The translations under genes were made by a program, and so were the position numbers. From NCBI GenBank assembly GCA_035479875.1, contig DATIIH010000013.1, positions 46,170-110,169 on the forward strand: a DNA stretch of 64,000 nt. Reading direction: 5' to 3'. The first letter of the stretch is position 1. The number at the start of each line of letters is the position of its first letter. This DNA is from PMNU01 sp035479875. Its GTDB lineage: Bacteria; Patescibacteriota; Saccharimonadia; Saccharimonadales; UBA4665. Shown piece after piece: positions 8,135-15,393 of this stretch. The notes beneath the pieces were generated by a model that saw only the letters and a list, made by a program, of their open reading frames with translations, searched no databases and had not been told where the DNA came from.

Positions 8135-8227
8135 TTAGTACGTCAAGAACTCTTGCCACGACGGACGGAGGATTACCACCGGCACCCGACTGGCGCGTGA
8201 AGACACCGTTCTTACTTTGACGGACAT
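8135..8227 (-). CDS. Putative 30-residue basic small protein or leader peptide
   Basis: The 376-nt gap between dsbA and the 8463 gene holds a minus-strand 30-codon ORF (ATG 8227, TAA 8135). AAAGGAG lies 5 nt before its ATG, one of the best SD sites in the window, and a near-consensus promoter lies about 110 nt upstream. The predicted peptide is rich in Val and Arg (VKVRTVSSRASRVPVVILRP) with no membrane segment. I do not recognise it. The SD and promoter are what argue that it is expressed; its length alone would not. Confidence 0.45.
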   Translation of the reverse strand: MSVKVRTVSSRASRVPVVILRPSWQEFLTY

Positions 8228-8320
8228 ATATACTCCTTTGCGATGCGTTGATTCCTCACACAAATCACAGAATCGCGCTATTTTATTTTTTGTACTCACT
8301 TTTTTGTCTTTCAGCGGTAT

Positions 8321-8330
8321 TTCCGCGGAA
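8321..8330. promoter_or_regulatory. 10-bp perfect palindrome at the predicted transcript start
   Basis: TTCCGCGGAA covers roughly +2 to +11 of the transcript predicted from the promoter at 8339-8368. It could be an operator or a short 5' hairpin. Confidence 0.35.
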
Positions 8331-8338
8331 GTGCTGGG

Positions 8339-8368
8339 ATAATATCAAACACCGCTTGTGCTTGTCAA
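8339..8368 (-). promoter_or_regulatory. Near-consensus sigma70-type promoter
   Basis: Minus strand: TTGACA (8368-8363), 18-nt spacer, TATTAT (8344-8339). The -35 is perfect and the -10 is one base off TATAAT. The start would be near 8332, giving a leader of about 105 nt before the 30-codon ORF. Confidence 0.65.
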
Positions 8369-8428
8369 GTTTCTCTCAGATCTATCTCCCAAAATCTGCG
8401 GACAGGATTCAGTATATCGCACGCCGCA

Positions 8429-8449
8429 ACACCAAGGCGGTGTAATTTT
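8429..8449 (+). terminator. Weak hairpin plus T-run downstream of dsbA-like gene
   Basis: ACACC-AAGGC-GGTGT (5-bp stem, 5-nt loop) followed by AATTTT on the plus strand. It lies about 340 nt after the dsbA stop, so it would only end read-through. The stem is short. Confidence 0.3.
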
Positions 8450-8462
8450 GTACTAAGGGCAG

Positions 8463-10019
8463 CTACTTGCCTTTAGTAGTAAATTCGGTGGCGCCGCAGG
8501 TGCAGCCCTTGTTTAACTTTTTGGAGTTATAGACGTAATAGATGTTGCCCGTCTTGCCGCAGGAGGTGCATGAACGCTCGACGTCGTGCACCATATCATC
8601 ACCTTCCTCAAATCCCAGCAGAACCTTCATGGCATCGGCCTCAGGGCCGACGGCCTCTACTAAGCCACAACTGCCGGCGCCGCAGAATACAACCGGCGGG
8701 GCGTCGGCTTCGATATCCCGTTCGATTGCGCGGATAGCATCTTCGGTGTGCTGCCCGCGGGTTTCGGCCAACTCACGCAGACGCTTGGCAGTCTGGACGT
8801 TAAACGCCACTTCGGCTTGATCGGGATTGTGCTTGACCAGGCCAAACACAATCTTTTTAACCTGTCGCTCAACGAGACCCATAGCCGACCAGTGGTCAAT
8901 ACCGGACTGTTCGAGCGTCATCAAGAAGTCGGCGAGATCTTCGCTGCTCGCGTCGAGCTTCTCTTGACGGGCAACGGCCTCGGCTTCGATAGCGGCGTAG
9001 TCCATGGGGTGGTCGTCGGCCACAATCTCGCCCATAAAGATGCGTTTGCCGGTGCGCTTGCTGGCGATCGCATCCAGCCTCTTGCCAACAGCCACGACAC
9101 CCTCGCCGGTGACGTTAATAACCTGCTTCTCGCGGACTTCGGCTTTGCTAAGCATTTCGCCCTGCTGGGCAACGCCCACCTCCCTAAGGAACTCAACAAT
9201 ATCGTCATGAGTAATGTTTTCGCCCGAGAGGCCAAGCTGTTCTTGGTAACGGGCATCTTTGCCATAACGCACACCGCGAATCATAAACTTGTCGTTCTCC
9301 GGCACATAGCCACCTAGGCCCAGCTCGGAGCCTCTGGCGTGCGCTGCTTTTGCCCAGTCAGCACATTCCGAAATGGTAGTGACGCGCGTATCGGGCAACG
9401 TCGAATTGGCTTCTGGCTGGCCAGGGCGGAGCACGGTCAAGTTGCCAACCGCCAAATGGCCTAATTTGCGAACGGCGATGTAGGTGGCCTCTTCTACGTA
9501 CTCGCCTAAGCGGTAGCCCAGCTCTTCGTCCTCAGCTATCGGCGTAATGCCATCGCTTACCATGTCGATGAGGCAACGCCCTAAGAAGTGGTAGGCATTG
9601 GCAGCGGAGTCGAAGGTCTGTCTGGTCTCTGGGAAAAACTCCCACGTGCGTTTGCGCATTGCTTCGGCAAGCAGACGCTTGGTGTCTGTGGTCAGGCTCT
9701 GGCGGGCTTCGGCGGCCTGAGAGCTTTCTTTGCCGTGTGTTCGGCGCGCCTGGTTAGCGCGGGCCGCAGTAGTAAGTGGGTCAACTGCGTAAGGGACTTG
9801 CTGCTCGCTGTCGCCCTCGTTAAGTAAACGCCTGCGCCCGTCAAGGATAGCCCGGGCGCGGACACGGGCCGCTTCGCGTTCTTCACGTAAGCCGCGGATG
9901 CTGTCGGCGTCAACCCACCCCAAAAACTCCGGCCCGTTTTCAAAAACGGGGGCGGCGCTTGATGCAAATTCTGGCGCATGGGCTACGGCGGTTATAAAAA
10001 TACCCTCTTTCCAGAGCAA
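8463..10019 (-). CDS. Unrecognised zinc-ribbon protein under a cobalamin-type riboswitch
   Basis: Up to 518 residues, soluble, highly charged and mostly helical by appearance. The C-terminus has a two-CxxC-like zinc ribbon (CTSCGK...CTCGATEF) and there is another Cys pair in VVFCGAGSCGL. I see none of the motifs of B12-dependent ribonucleotide reductase, MetH, mutases or B12 transport. The start is unclear: the open frame begins at TTG 10019, which lies inside the terminator loop. In frame, an SD-like GGAAAGAGGG is followed 7 nt later by ATA (9995), and TTG 9923 is also possible. The cofactor link is inferred only from the riboswitch. It may be a Saccharibacteria-specific family. Confidence 0.6.
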   Translation of the reverse strand: MLWKEGIFITAVAHAPEFASSAAPVFENGPEFLGWVDADSIRGLREEREAARVRARAILDGRRRLLNEGDSEQQVPYAVDPLTTAARANQARRTHGKESSQAAEARQSLTTDTKRLLAEAMRKRTWEFFPETRQTFDSAANAYHFLGRCLIDMVSDGITPIAEDEELGYRLGEYVEEATYIAVRKLGHLAVGNLTVLRPGQPEANSTLPDTRVTTISECADWAKAAHARGSELGLGGYVPENDKFMIRGVRYGKDARYQEQLGLSGENITHDDIVEFLREVGVAQQGEMLSKAEVREKQVINVTGEGVVAVGKRLDAIASKRTGKRIFMGEIVADDHPMDYAAIEAEAVARQEKLDASSEDLADFLMTLEQSGIDHWSAMGLVERQVKKIVFGLVKHNPDQAEVAFNVQTAKRLRELAETRGQHTEDAIRAIERDIEADAPPVVFCGAGSCGLVEAVGPEADAMKVLLGFEEGDDMVHDVERSCTSCGKTGNIYYVYNSKKLNKGCTCGATEFTTKGK

Positions 10020-10029
10020 GGTAGAGGGT
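9995..10029 (-). terminator. Intrinsic terminator of the riboswitch expression platform
   Basis: Minus strand: ACCCTCT (10029-10023), a 14-nt loop, AGAGGGT (10008-10002), then ATTTTTAT. A 7-bp stem plus U-tract directly downstream of the aptamer is the standard OFF platform. The 3' arm also contains the SD-like AGAGGG, so folding would hide that too. Confidence 0.6.
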
Positions 10030-10066
10030 GAGGTAGGCGCTTTCCTGCTCGGGAATGTCGTTACAA

Positions 10067-10138
10067 GCTGTATCGGACTCGACCCTATGGGGCATCACCG
10101 TTGCGGCACAGTACAGGATTCTCACCTGCTTCCAGCAA
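10067..10138 (-). promoter_or_regulatory. Cobalamin riboswitch (short form)
   Basis: On the minus strand the core reads GGAAGCAGGTGAGAATCC, then CTGTGCCGCAACGGTGAT, a short stem CCCCATAGGG, and GAGTCCGATAC. These match the conserved cobalamin-aptamer blocks GGAA-n-GGTGnnAATCC, CCGCAACnGTnAT and GAGTCnGnnAC in order and spacing. The peripheral stems are short, like the compact class-II forms that bind methyl- or hydroxo-cobalamin. The family match is established knowledge applied by eye; the exact ligand is not known. Confidence 0.8.
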
Positions 10139-10157
10139 TATGTTGTTAAGTACATCT

Positions 10158-10163
10158 ATCATA
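10158..10163 (-). promoter_or_regulatory. Extended -10 promoter of the riboswitch transcript
   Basis: TTTGCTATGATAG on the minus strand gives an extended -10 (TGC-TATGAT, 10163-10158). There is no good -35; the expected -35 position (10181-10186) is inside the palindrome at 10173-10190. Confidence 0.5.
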
Positions 10164-10172
10164 GCAAACTAG

Positions 10173-10190
10173 ACACTACATACGTGGTGT
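10173..10190. promoter_or_regulatory. 18-bp palindromic operator candidate
   Basis: ACACTACATACGTGGTGT reads ACACCACGTATGTAGTGT on the other strand. Fourteen of 18 positions are symmetric (ACACnACnTAnGTnGTGT). It covers the -35 position of the riboswitch promoter and lies 25 bp beyond the stop of the winged-helix regulator gene, its likely but unproven binder. Confidence 0.5.
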
Positions 10191-10214
10191 AGTTTTACCA
10201 ACAAAGCACTACGA

Positions 10215-10676
10215 TTACTGCTCGGCGGCAGTCGTCTTTTGCTTGAGGGCGCTGAGGCGCGGAATAAAGCTCTGAGCGGCGCCATCGAGGCCTAGAACCT
10301 TAAGCGCACCTACCAATACATATAAATGGTCGAGATTATCGGTTGCCACTTGGCCGGCCTGCTCCAGCTCGGCAAACAAATACTCTACCTTTTCGACCAA
10401 CCACTTTTCTTCAGACGGTTTTATTTGATTGGTGGGAATCTTGCTTGGTTCGCTAGGCTCGACAACTTCGAGCGAGCGCGCCGAGTGGTCGCGCTTGCGC
10501 AAATGCCCGCGCCGGATGAGATTATTAATATGCAACGCCACAGTCGCCACCGATGTGTAATTAAGCCCTGTCATTATTTCTCGGTAACTCGGGCTATACC
10601 CGTGCTCGGCAATAAACTGCTCGATAAAGGTTAGTAGCTCGCGTTGCTTTTTGGTTGGTCGTACGGTGTCGCTCAT
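10215..10676 (-). CDS. LexA-type winged-helix regulator lacking the protease domain
   Basis: A 153-residue protein. Residues about 8-72 match the LexA DNA-binding domain (TKKQRELLTFIEQFIAEHGYSPSYREI...VALHINNLIRRGHLRK). Residues 85-153 are helical. LexA's C-terminal S24 Ser/Lys autoprotease is absent, so it cannot be inactivated by RecA-stimulated self-cleavage. The start is ATG 10676 with AAAGGAGG upstream; it overlaps the preceding 77-residue ORF's stop as ATGA. It sits directly upstream of the operator/riboswitch unit, suggesting local control. Confidence 0.78.
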   Translation of the reverse strand: MSDTVRPTKKQRELLTFIEQFIAEHGYSPSYREIMTGLNYTSVATVALHINNLIRRGHLRKRDHSARSLEVVEPSEPSKIPTNQIKPSEEKWLVEKVEYLFAELEQAGQVATDNLDHLYVLVGALKVLGLDGAAQSFIPRLSALKQKTTAAEQ

Positions 10677-10906
10677 GCCCCCTCCTTTGCAAAGACCCGC
10701 CGTGCGGGGTACTGTGCCCCGAGGCGATACCAAAAGTGATTACTCAAGGTAAACCAAGCCGCCGCAAGAGAGAATTTACGCTCCGTGCCCACGTCGCGAG
10801 CAAACAGAGCAATCCCACCCCAGTGATAGCAGGTTCCGCCAATCATACACTCATTTTGTTGGATAAGATCGGCGCGGGTCTCACAAAAACGGTCTGTACT
10901 ACCCAT
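10673..10906 (-). CDS. Small 77-residue protein coupled to the winged-helix regulator
   Basis: It ends in an ATGA overlap with the regulator and contains that gene's SD in its last codons, good evidence that it is translated. The protein has three cysteines (CETR, ECMIGGTCYHWGG) and several Trp/Tyr residues but no clear membrane helix or known motif. TATACT lies 10 nt before its ATG. The function is unknown; a sensor or co-regulator is a guess from context. Confidence 0.55.
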   Translation of the reverse strand: MGSTDRFCETRADLIQQNECMIGGTCYHWGGIALFARDVGTERKFSLAAAWFTLSNHFWYRLGAQYPARRVFAKEGA

Positions 10907-10974
10907 ACCTCATACCAGTATACCAACAAATGCTAGTACTTGTCGGTGCCCGGGCAACGACTAATCCAAAGTGG

Positions 10975-10980
10975 TACAAT
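10975..10980 (+). promoter_or_regulatory. -10 box of the polysaccharide initiation operon
   Basis: TGG-TACAAT (extended -10) followed by 8 nt and the ATG at 10989, with no SD. Confidence 0.45.
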
Positions 10981-10988
10981 CTAATCAC

Positions 10989-12428
10989 ATGAAGAACAAC
11001 GCCTCACTTGTGTATAACCTGTGCTTAATGGTGGGAGACTTTTTGGCATTAGTGGCGGCATTTGTGGCAGCGTACGTGCTGCGCATTAAGTTGGAGGTGG
11101 GCATTAGTAGCGGACCGATTGGACCCAGTAACGGTCGAGCCTTTTTGGCCGTTTTTTTGAGCGTCTTGCCGTTTTGGATTCTGATTTTTGCCCTGCTTGG
11201 CTTATATAACAGCAACATCTATGAGTACCGGTTTAAAGAACTCGGGCGGCTGCTTGTCGGCTCGTTTATTGGCCTGTTGTTTGTTATCTTTTGGAACTTT
11301 GTGGCCAGCAAGCCAATCTTCCCTGCCCGGCTGGTGCCGATTTACGGCTTTGCCTTTGGCTTTATCTTTTTAGTAGTCTTTAGAAACTTAGCACGCTTTA
11401 TCCGGGTACAACTCTTTAGAAGCGGGACCGGACTAACTCGCGTACTTCTGGTAGGCAACACGTCGATGACACTCGACCTGTTGGGCTGGCTTAATAGCCC
11501 GCGCTCCGGCTACAAGGTGGTAGGCGTGGTGGGCGGCAAACGAGCCGTGGGCAAGCATCTGGTACCGCTATTCCAAACCTTTGGCCAGTTTTTGCTCACT
11601 CCGCACGGTGAGCTGCACGGCATTATCCAGACCGAACTGTATGCAGATGAGGCGCAAAACGCCAAAATCCTCTCCTATGCCCAAGAAAGTCATGTTGGCT
11701 ACCGGTTTGTCCCGGGCAACAGTGAATTGTTTGTGGGCAATATAGAAGTAGAGCTGTTTCGCAACAGCGTGCCGGTAATTACCGTGCATCAAACAGCGTT
11801 GTTCGGGTGGGGGCGTGTGGTAAAACGGCTGTTCGACCTCACGGTCGGGCTGTTCTTGCTGCTGCTTGCTTCGCCGCTGATGCTCCTAATCATACTGGTC
11901 CTAAAAATTACTGAGCCGCATTCACCAGTATTTTATAAGCCCAAACGTCTGGGGCGTTTTGGCAGCACCTTTAGCTTTTACAAATTCCGTAATATGTATC
12001 AAAAGTATTGCATGAGCCCAGAAGAAGGCTTTGCCAAAATGGGCCGGCTAGACTTGCTCAAAGAATACCGTGCTAATGGCGACTGGCTGGCAAACGACCC
12101 TCGGGTGACACCCTTCGGCCGCATCCTGCGCAAAACGAGCCTCGACGAATTACCGCAGCTGATCAACATCGTAAAGGGCGACATGAGTCTGGTTGGTCCT
12201 CGGGCGCTCGACCCCATCGACCTCGTTAAATATGACAAGAAGAATCTGATTCTGGCGGTTAAAACTGGGCTGACCGGCCTAGCTGTAGTCTCTGGACGGC
12301 GGGGCATCAGCTTTGAGGAACGCCGCAAGCTCGACTTGTACTATGTGCAAAACTGGAGTTTTTGGCTTGATATAACGATCCTGCTTAAAACTGTCCGGGT
12401 CGCCCTGGGGGGCCGAGGGAACACCTAA
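10989..12428 (+). CDS. Polyprenyl-phosphate sugar-1-phosphate transferase (WbaP/WcaJ-type)
   Basis: Starts surface-glycan synthesis by transferring a sugar-1-phosphate from a nucleotide sugar to undecaprenyl phosphate at the membrane. The 479-residue protein has four N-terminal membrane helices (about 8-130), a nucleotide-binding-like middle region, a further helix (about 283-305) and a bacterial sugar transferase domain (PF02397) with KRLFDL, FYKFRNMY and KTSLDELPQLINIVKGDMSLVGPR. The ATG at 10989 is chosen over upstream codons because the -10 box lies between them. It heads a plus-strand operon with a GT4 enzyme and glmS. Confidence 0.9.
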   Translation: MKNNASLVYNLCLMVGDFLALVAAFVAAYVLRIKLEVGISSGPIGPSNGRAFLAVFLSVLPFWILIFALLGLYNSNIYEYRFKELGRLLVGSFIGLLFVIFWNFVASKPIFPARLVPIYGFAFGFIFLVVFRNLARFIRVQLFRSGTGLTRVLLVGNTSMTLDLLGWLNSPRSGYKVVGVVGGKRAVGKHLVPLFQTFGQFLLTPHGELHGIIQTELYADEAQNAKILSYAQESHVGYRFVPGNSELFVGNIEVELFRNSVPVITVHQTALFGWGRVVKRLFDLTVGLFLLLLASPLMLLIILVLKITEPHSPVFYKPKRLGRFGSTFSFYKFRNMYQKYCMSPEEGFAKMGRLDLLKEYRANGDWLANDPRVTPFGRILRKTSLDELPQLINIVKGDMSLVGPRALDPIDLVKYDKKNLILAVKTGLTGLAVVSGRRGISFEERRKLDLYYVQNWSFWLDITILLKTVRVALGGRGNT

Positions 12429-12429
12429 C

Positions 12430-13536
12430 ATGGGCGCGACCAGGACAGCGCCAAAAGTAGCGATTGTACACGACTGGCTGATTGGCGGTGGTGCCGAGCG
12501 TGTAGTTTTTGAAATGCACCGTCTGTTCCCCGACGCGCCTATATACACCTCGTACGCCACTGAGAAGTGGCGAGCCGATCTAGACAATAAAGTGGTGACT
12601 GGCTGGCTGCAACACCTTGGCACAATACGCAAGTTTATTCCTTTTTTGCGAATCTGGTGGTTTACACATCTTGACCTCAGCAGATACGACTTGGTCATAA
12701 GCAGCTCCGGCGCCGAAGCTAAGGGCATTAAGGTACCCAAAGGCGTAGTGCACGTTAATTACTGCCACGCGCCAACGCACTACTACTGGAGCCGTTACGA
12801 CGAGTACATGGCGCATCCCGGTTTTGGGGTGTTCGACCCGTTGGCGCGAGCAGGACTTAAGTTGCTCGTGGGCCCTTTACGCAAGTGGGACTACCGCGCC
12901 GCGCAACGCCCGGATTACATGATTGCTAATTCTAACTTCACTAGAGCCGAGATCAAAAAGTATTACGGTCGCGAAGCAACCGTAATACATCCACCTGTCC
13001 TTATTGACCGCTTTGAACGCGCCGACACCAACGGCGCACGCAACGGATTCTTGGTTGGCGGCCGCCTCACGCCGTATAAACGAGCCGACTTGGCCGTTAT
13101 GGCTTGCGCCAAGCTTGGCCTGCCCCTCACCGTGTTTGGCGATGGCCCCGATCTTGAGCGGCTCAAAGGCTTGAGCGGCCCCACCATTACCTTCACTGGC
13201 TATATCTCCGACGAAGCGGTAGTGCAGTGTTTTGCCCATGCCCAAGCATACATCTTCCCGCTGGTTGACGACTTTGGGGTGGTAGGTATCGAATCGTTGG
13301 CCGCCGGCACACCGGTTATTAGCCCGCGCGCTGGCGGTGCGCTCGACTATATTCAGGAAGGCAAAACCGGCTTGTTCTTCGAGCAACAAACGGTGGAATC
13401 GCTCGGTCAGGCTCTCCAAGAGTTCAACCTCAAAGACTTTAAATCGGCTGACATTAAAGTGTTTGCGCGCCAGTTCTCGCCAGAGACCTTTAGGAAAACA
13501 CTCAAACAATATCTCGATAAGATATTTGACAAATAA
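12430..13536 (+). CDS. GT4-family glycosyltransferase
   Basis: A 368-residue GT-B enzyme of the cytoplasmic face that probably adds the second sugar to the lipid-linked primer. It has the N-terminal HDWLIGGGAERV loop and the C-terminal GGRLTPYKRADLAV phosphate-binding loop with FVVDDFGVVGIESLAAGTPV-like EX7E region (DFGVVGIESLAAG). It begins 1 nt after the stop of the sugar-phosphate transferase. The sugar donor cannot be read from sequence. Confidence 0.9.
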   Translation: MGATRTAPKVAIVHDWLIGGGAERVVFEMHRLFPDAPIYTSYATEKWRADLDNKVVTGWLQHLGTIRKFIPFLRIWWFTHLDLSRYDLVISSSGAEAKGIKVPKGVVHVNYCHAPTHYYWSRYDEYMAHPGFGVFDPLARAGLKLLVGPLRKWDYRAAQRPDYMIANSNFTRAEIKKYYGREATVIHPPVLIDRFERADTNGARNGFLVGGRLTPYKRADLAVMACAKLGLPLTVFGDGPDLERLKGLSGPTITFTGYISDEAVVQCFAHAQAYIFPLVDDFGVVGIESLAAGTPVISPRAGGALDYIQEGKTGLFFEQQTVESLGQALQEFNLKDFKSADIKVFARQFSPETFRKTLKQYLDKIFDK

Positions 13537-13560
13537 CCAAAAAGGAGTAGTTTAGACAAT

Positions 13561-15393
13561 ATGTGTGGAATTGTTGGCTATATCGGAAATAAAAACGGCA
13601 CCGACGTTGTATTGGCCGGCCTAAGAGGCTTGGAATATCGCGGTTACGACTCAGCAGGCATTGCCCTGCTTACTAACGAAGGCAAAGCCAAACTACTAAA
13701 GCAAGTGGGGCGCGTTGAAGGCCTGGAGAAACTGATTGACGAAGACGGCGACACCGACGCACGTCTGGCCATCGGGCATACCCGTTGGGCGACGCATGGC
13801 AAGCCTTCAATTACGAATGCCCACCCGCATTGCAACACCGAGCGTACCATTTTTGTGGTGCATAACGGCATTATCGAGAACTATGTTGAGCTGCGCGATT
13901 GGCTCACCAAAGAGGGATACGTGTTTGCATCGGAAACTGACACCGAAACCGTGCCGCACCTTTTAGACTACTACGTTAAAAAGACTGGGTCGTTCGAGGA
14001 AGCGTTTGTTAAAACGCTCAAAGAAATTCGTGGCGCATACGCCATCTTGGCGATGTACGCTGGCGAACCAGACAAACTATACGCTGCCCGTTTGAGCAGT
14101 CCAATGGTTATTGGTGTGGGCAAGGATGAATGCATCGTAGCGTCCGACCCATCGGCCATTTTGGAGCACACTAAAGAAGTGATCTATGTGCACGACAACG
14201 AGATGGTGATTGTCGACAAAGGCTCTTACAAAATTACCGACCTCATGCACGATGCAGAAGTGCAGCGCGAAACCGAAACACTCGACTTTGACATCAACCA
14301 AGCCGTGCTCGGTGATTACCCACACTTTATGCTCAAAGAAATCTTTGAAACACCTGGCACCATCCGTTTAGCCTCGCTGGGACGCAGCAATGCCGCCACC
14401 AACATGATTAAGCTCGGCGGACTGGACAGTGTCCGCGGCCAACTGCAATATATCGATCGCATCGTCATTGTAGCCTGCGGAACATCCTCCTACGCCAGTA
14501 TGGTAGGGGAGTACTTACTGGAAGAAATTGCCGGCATTCCGGTGGAAGTCCAGTTAGCTAGCGAATTTAAATACCGCAAGGAGCCGTTCTCGCGCTCCAC
14601 CGCTATGATTGTCGTGTCGCAATCCGGCGAAACCGCCGACACCATCGCCGCGCTCAAAAAGGTTGAAGATTACGGCGTCCTGCGCCTCGGCATCGTCAAC
14701 GCCGTAGGCAGCACTATTGCTCGCATGACCGACGCCGGGGTCTATTGCCACGCCGGGCCAGAGCAGGCCGTGGCTAGCACCAAAGCGTTTATCGCCCAGG
14801 TGATGGTGCTCCTACTGATCGCCCTCAATCTTTCCAAAGAAAGTAATGAACTCTACAAGCCACTGCTGGAAGAAATTGAAGCGTTGCCGGCCAAAGCCGA
14901 ACAGATCTTGGCCCAGGCCGAAAAGATTAAGGAAGTTGCCGAAAAATACAAAGACCACCGCGACTTTCTGTTTATCGGCCGGCGCTACAGCTACCCGGCC
15001 GCACTCGAAGGCGCGCTCAAACTTAAAGAGGTCAGCTACATTCATGCCGAAGGCTACGCCGCCGGCGAGATGAAGCATGGCCCGCTAGCTATGATCGACG
15101 AGAACTTCCCCACTTTTGCCCTAGCCTGCGACGACTCGATGCTGGAAAAAACAATTTCCAACATGCAGGAAATCCGTGCCCGCAGCGGCAAAATCGTAGC
15201 GATCGCTACTGAAGGCAATAAAACGGTTGCCGCCCACGCCGATGACGTCATATATATCCCTGGGACTATGGAGCAGACCGGCCCCATCCTCCAGGCTATC
15301 GTCATGCAACTCTTTGCTTACTACATCGCTACTGCCAAAGGCTTAAACGTAGACCGTCCGCGCAACTTGGCCAAATCGGTTACTGTTGAATAG
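13561..15393 (+). CDS. glmS: Glutamine-fructose-6-phosphate aminotransferase
   Basis: Makes glucosamine-6-phosphate from fructose-6-phosphate and glutamine, the first step to UDP-GlcNAc. The 610-residue full-length protein has the N-terminal Ntn glutaminase domain with catalytic Cys2 (MCGIVGYIG) and RGYDSAGIA, then two SIS domains (CGTSSYASMVGEY; LEGALKLKEVSYIHAEGY), and ends RNLAKSVTVE as usual. AAGGAG lies about 13 nt upstream, a rather long spacing. It follows the GT4 gene by 24 nt. No glmS ribozyme fits in that gap. Confidence 0.96.
   Translation: MCGIVGYIGNKNGTDVVLAGLRGLEYRGYDSAGIALLTNEGKAKLLKQVGRVEGLEKLIDEDGDTDARLAIGHTRWATHGKPSITNAHPHCNTERTIFVVHNGIIENYVELRDWLTKEGYVFASETDTETVPHLLDYYVKKTGSFEEAFVKTLKEIRGAYAILAMYAGEPDKLYAARLSSPMVIGVGKDECIVASDPSAILEHTKEVIYVHDNEMVIVDKGSYKITDLMHDAEVQRETETLDFDINQAVLGDYPHFMLKEIFETPGTIRLASLGRSNAATNMIKLGGLDSVRGQLQYIDRIVIVACGTSSYASMVGEYLLEEIAGIPVEVQLASEFKYRKEPFSRSTAMIVVSQSGETADTIAALKKVEDYGVLRLGIVNAVGSTIARMTDAGVYCHAGPEQAVASTKAFIAQVMVLLLIALNLSKESNELYKPLLEEIEALPAKAEQILAQAEKIKEVAEKYKDHRDFLFIGRRYSYPAALEGALKLKEVSYIHAEGYAAGEMKHGPLAMIDENFPTFALACDDSMLEKTISNMQEIRARSGKIVAIATEGNKTVAAHADDVIYIPGTMEQTGPILQAIVMQLFAYYIATAKGLNVDRPRNLAKSVTVE

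Noticed and set aside
13537..13560. glmS ribozyme
   Set aside because: Only 24 nt separate the GT4 gene from glmS, too little for the ribozyme.
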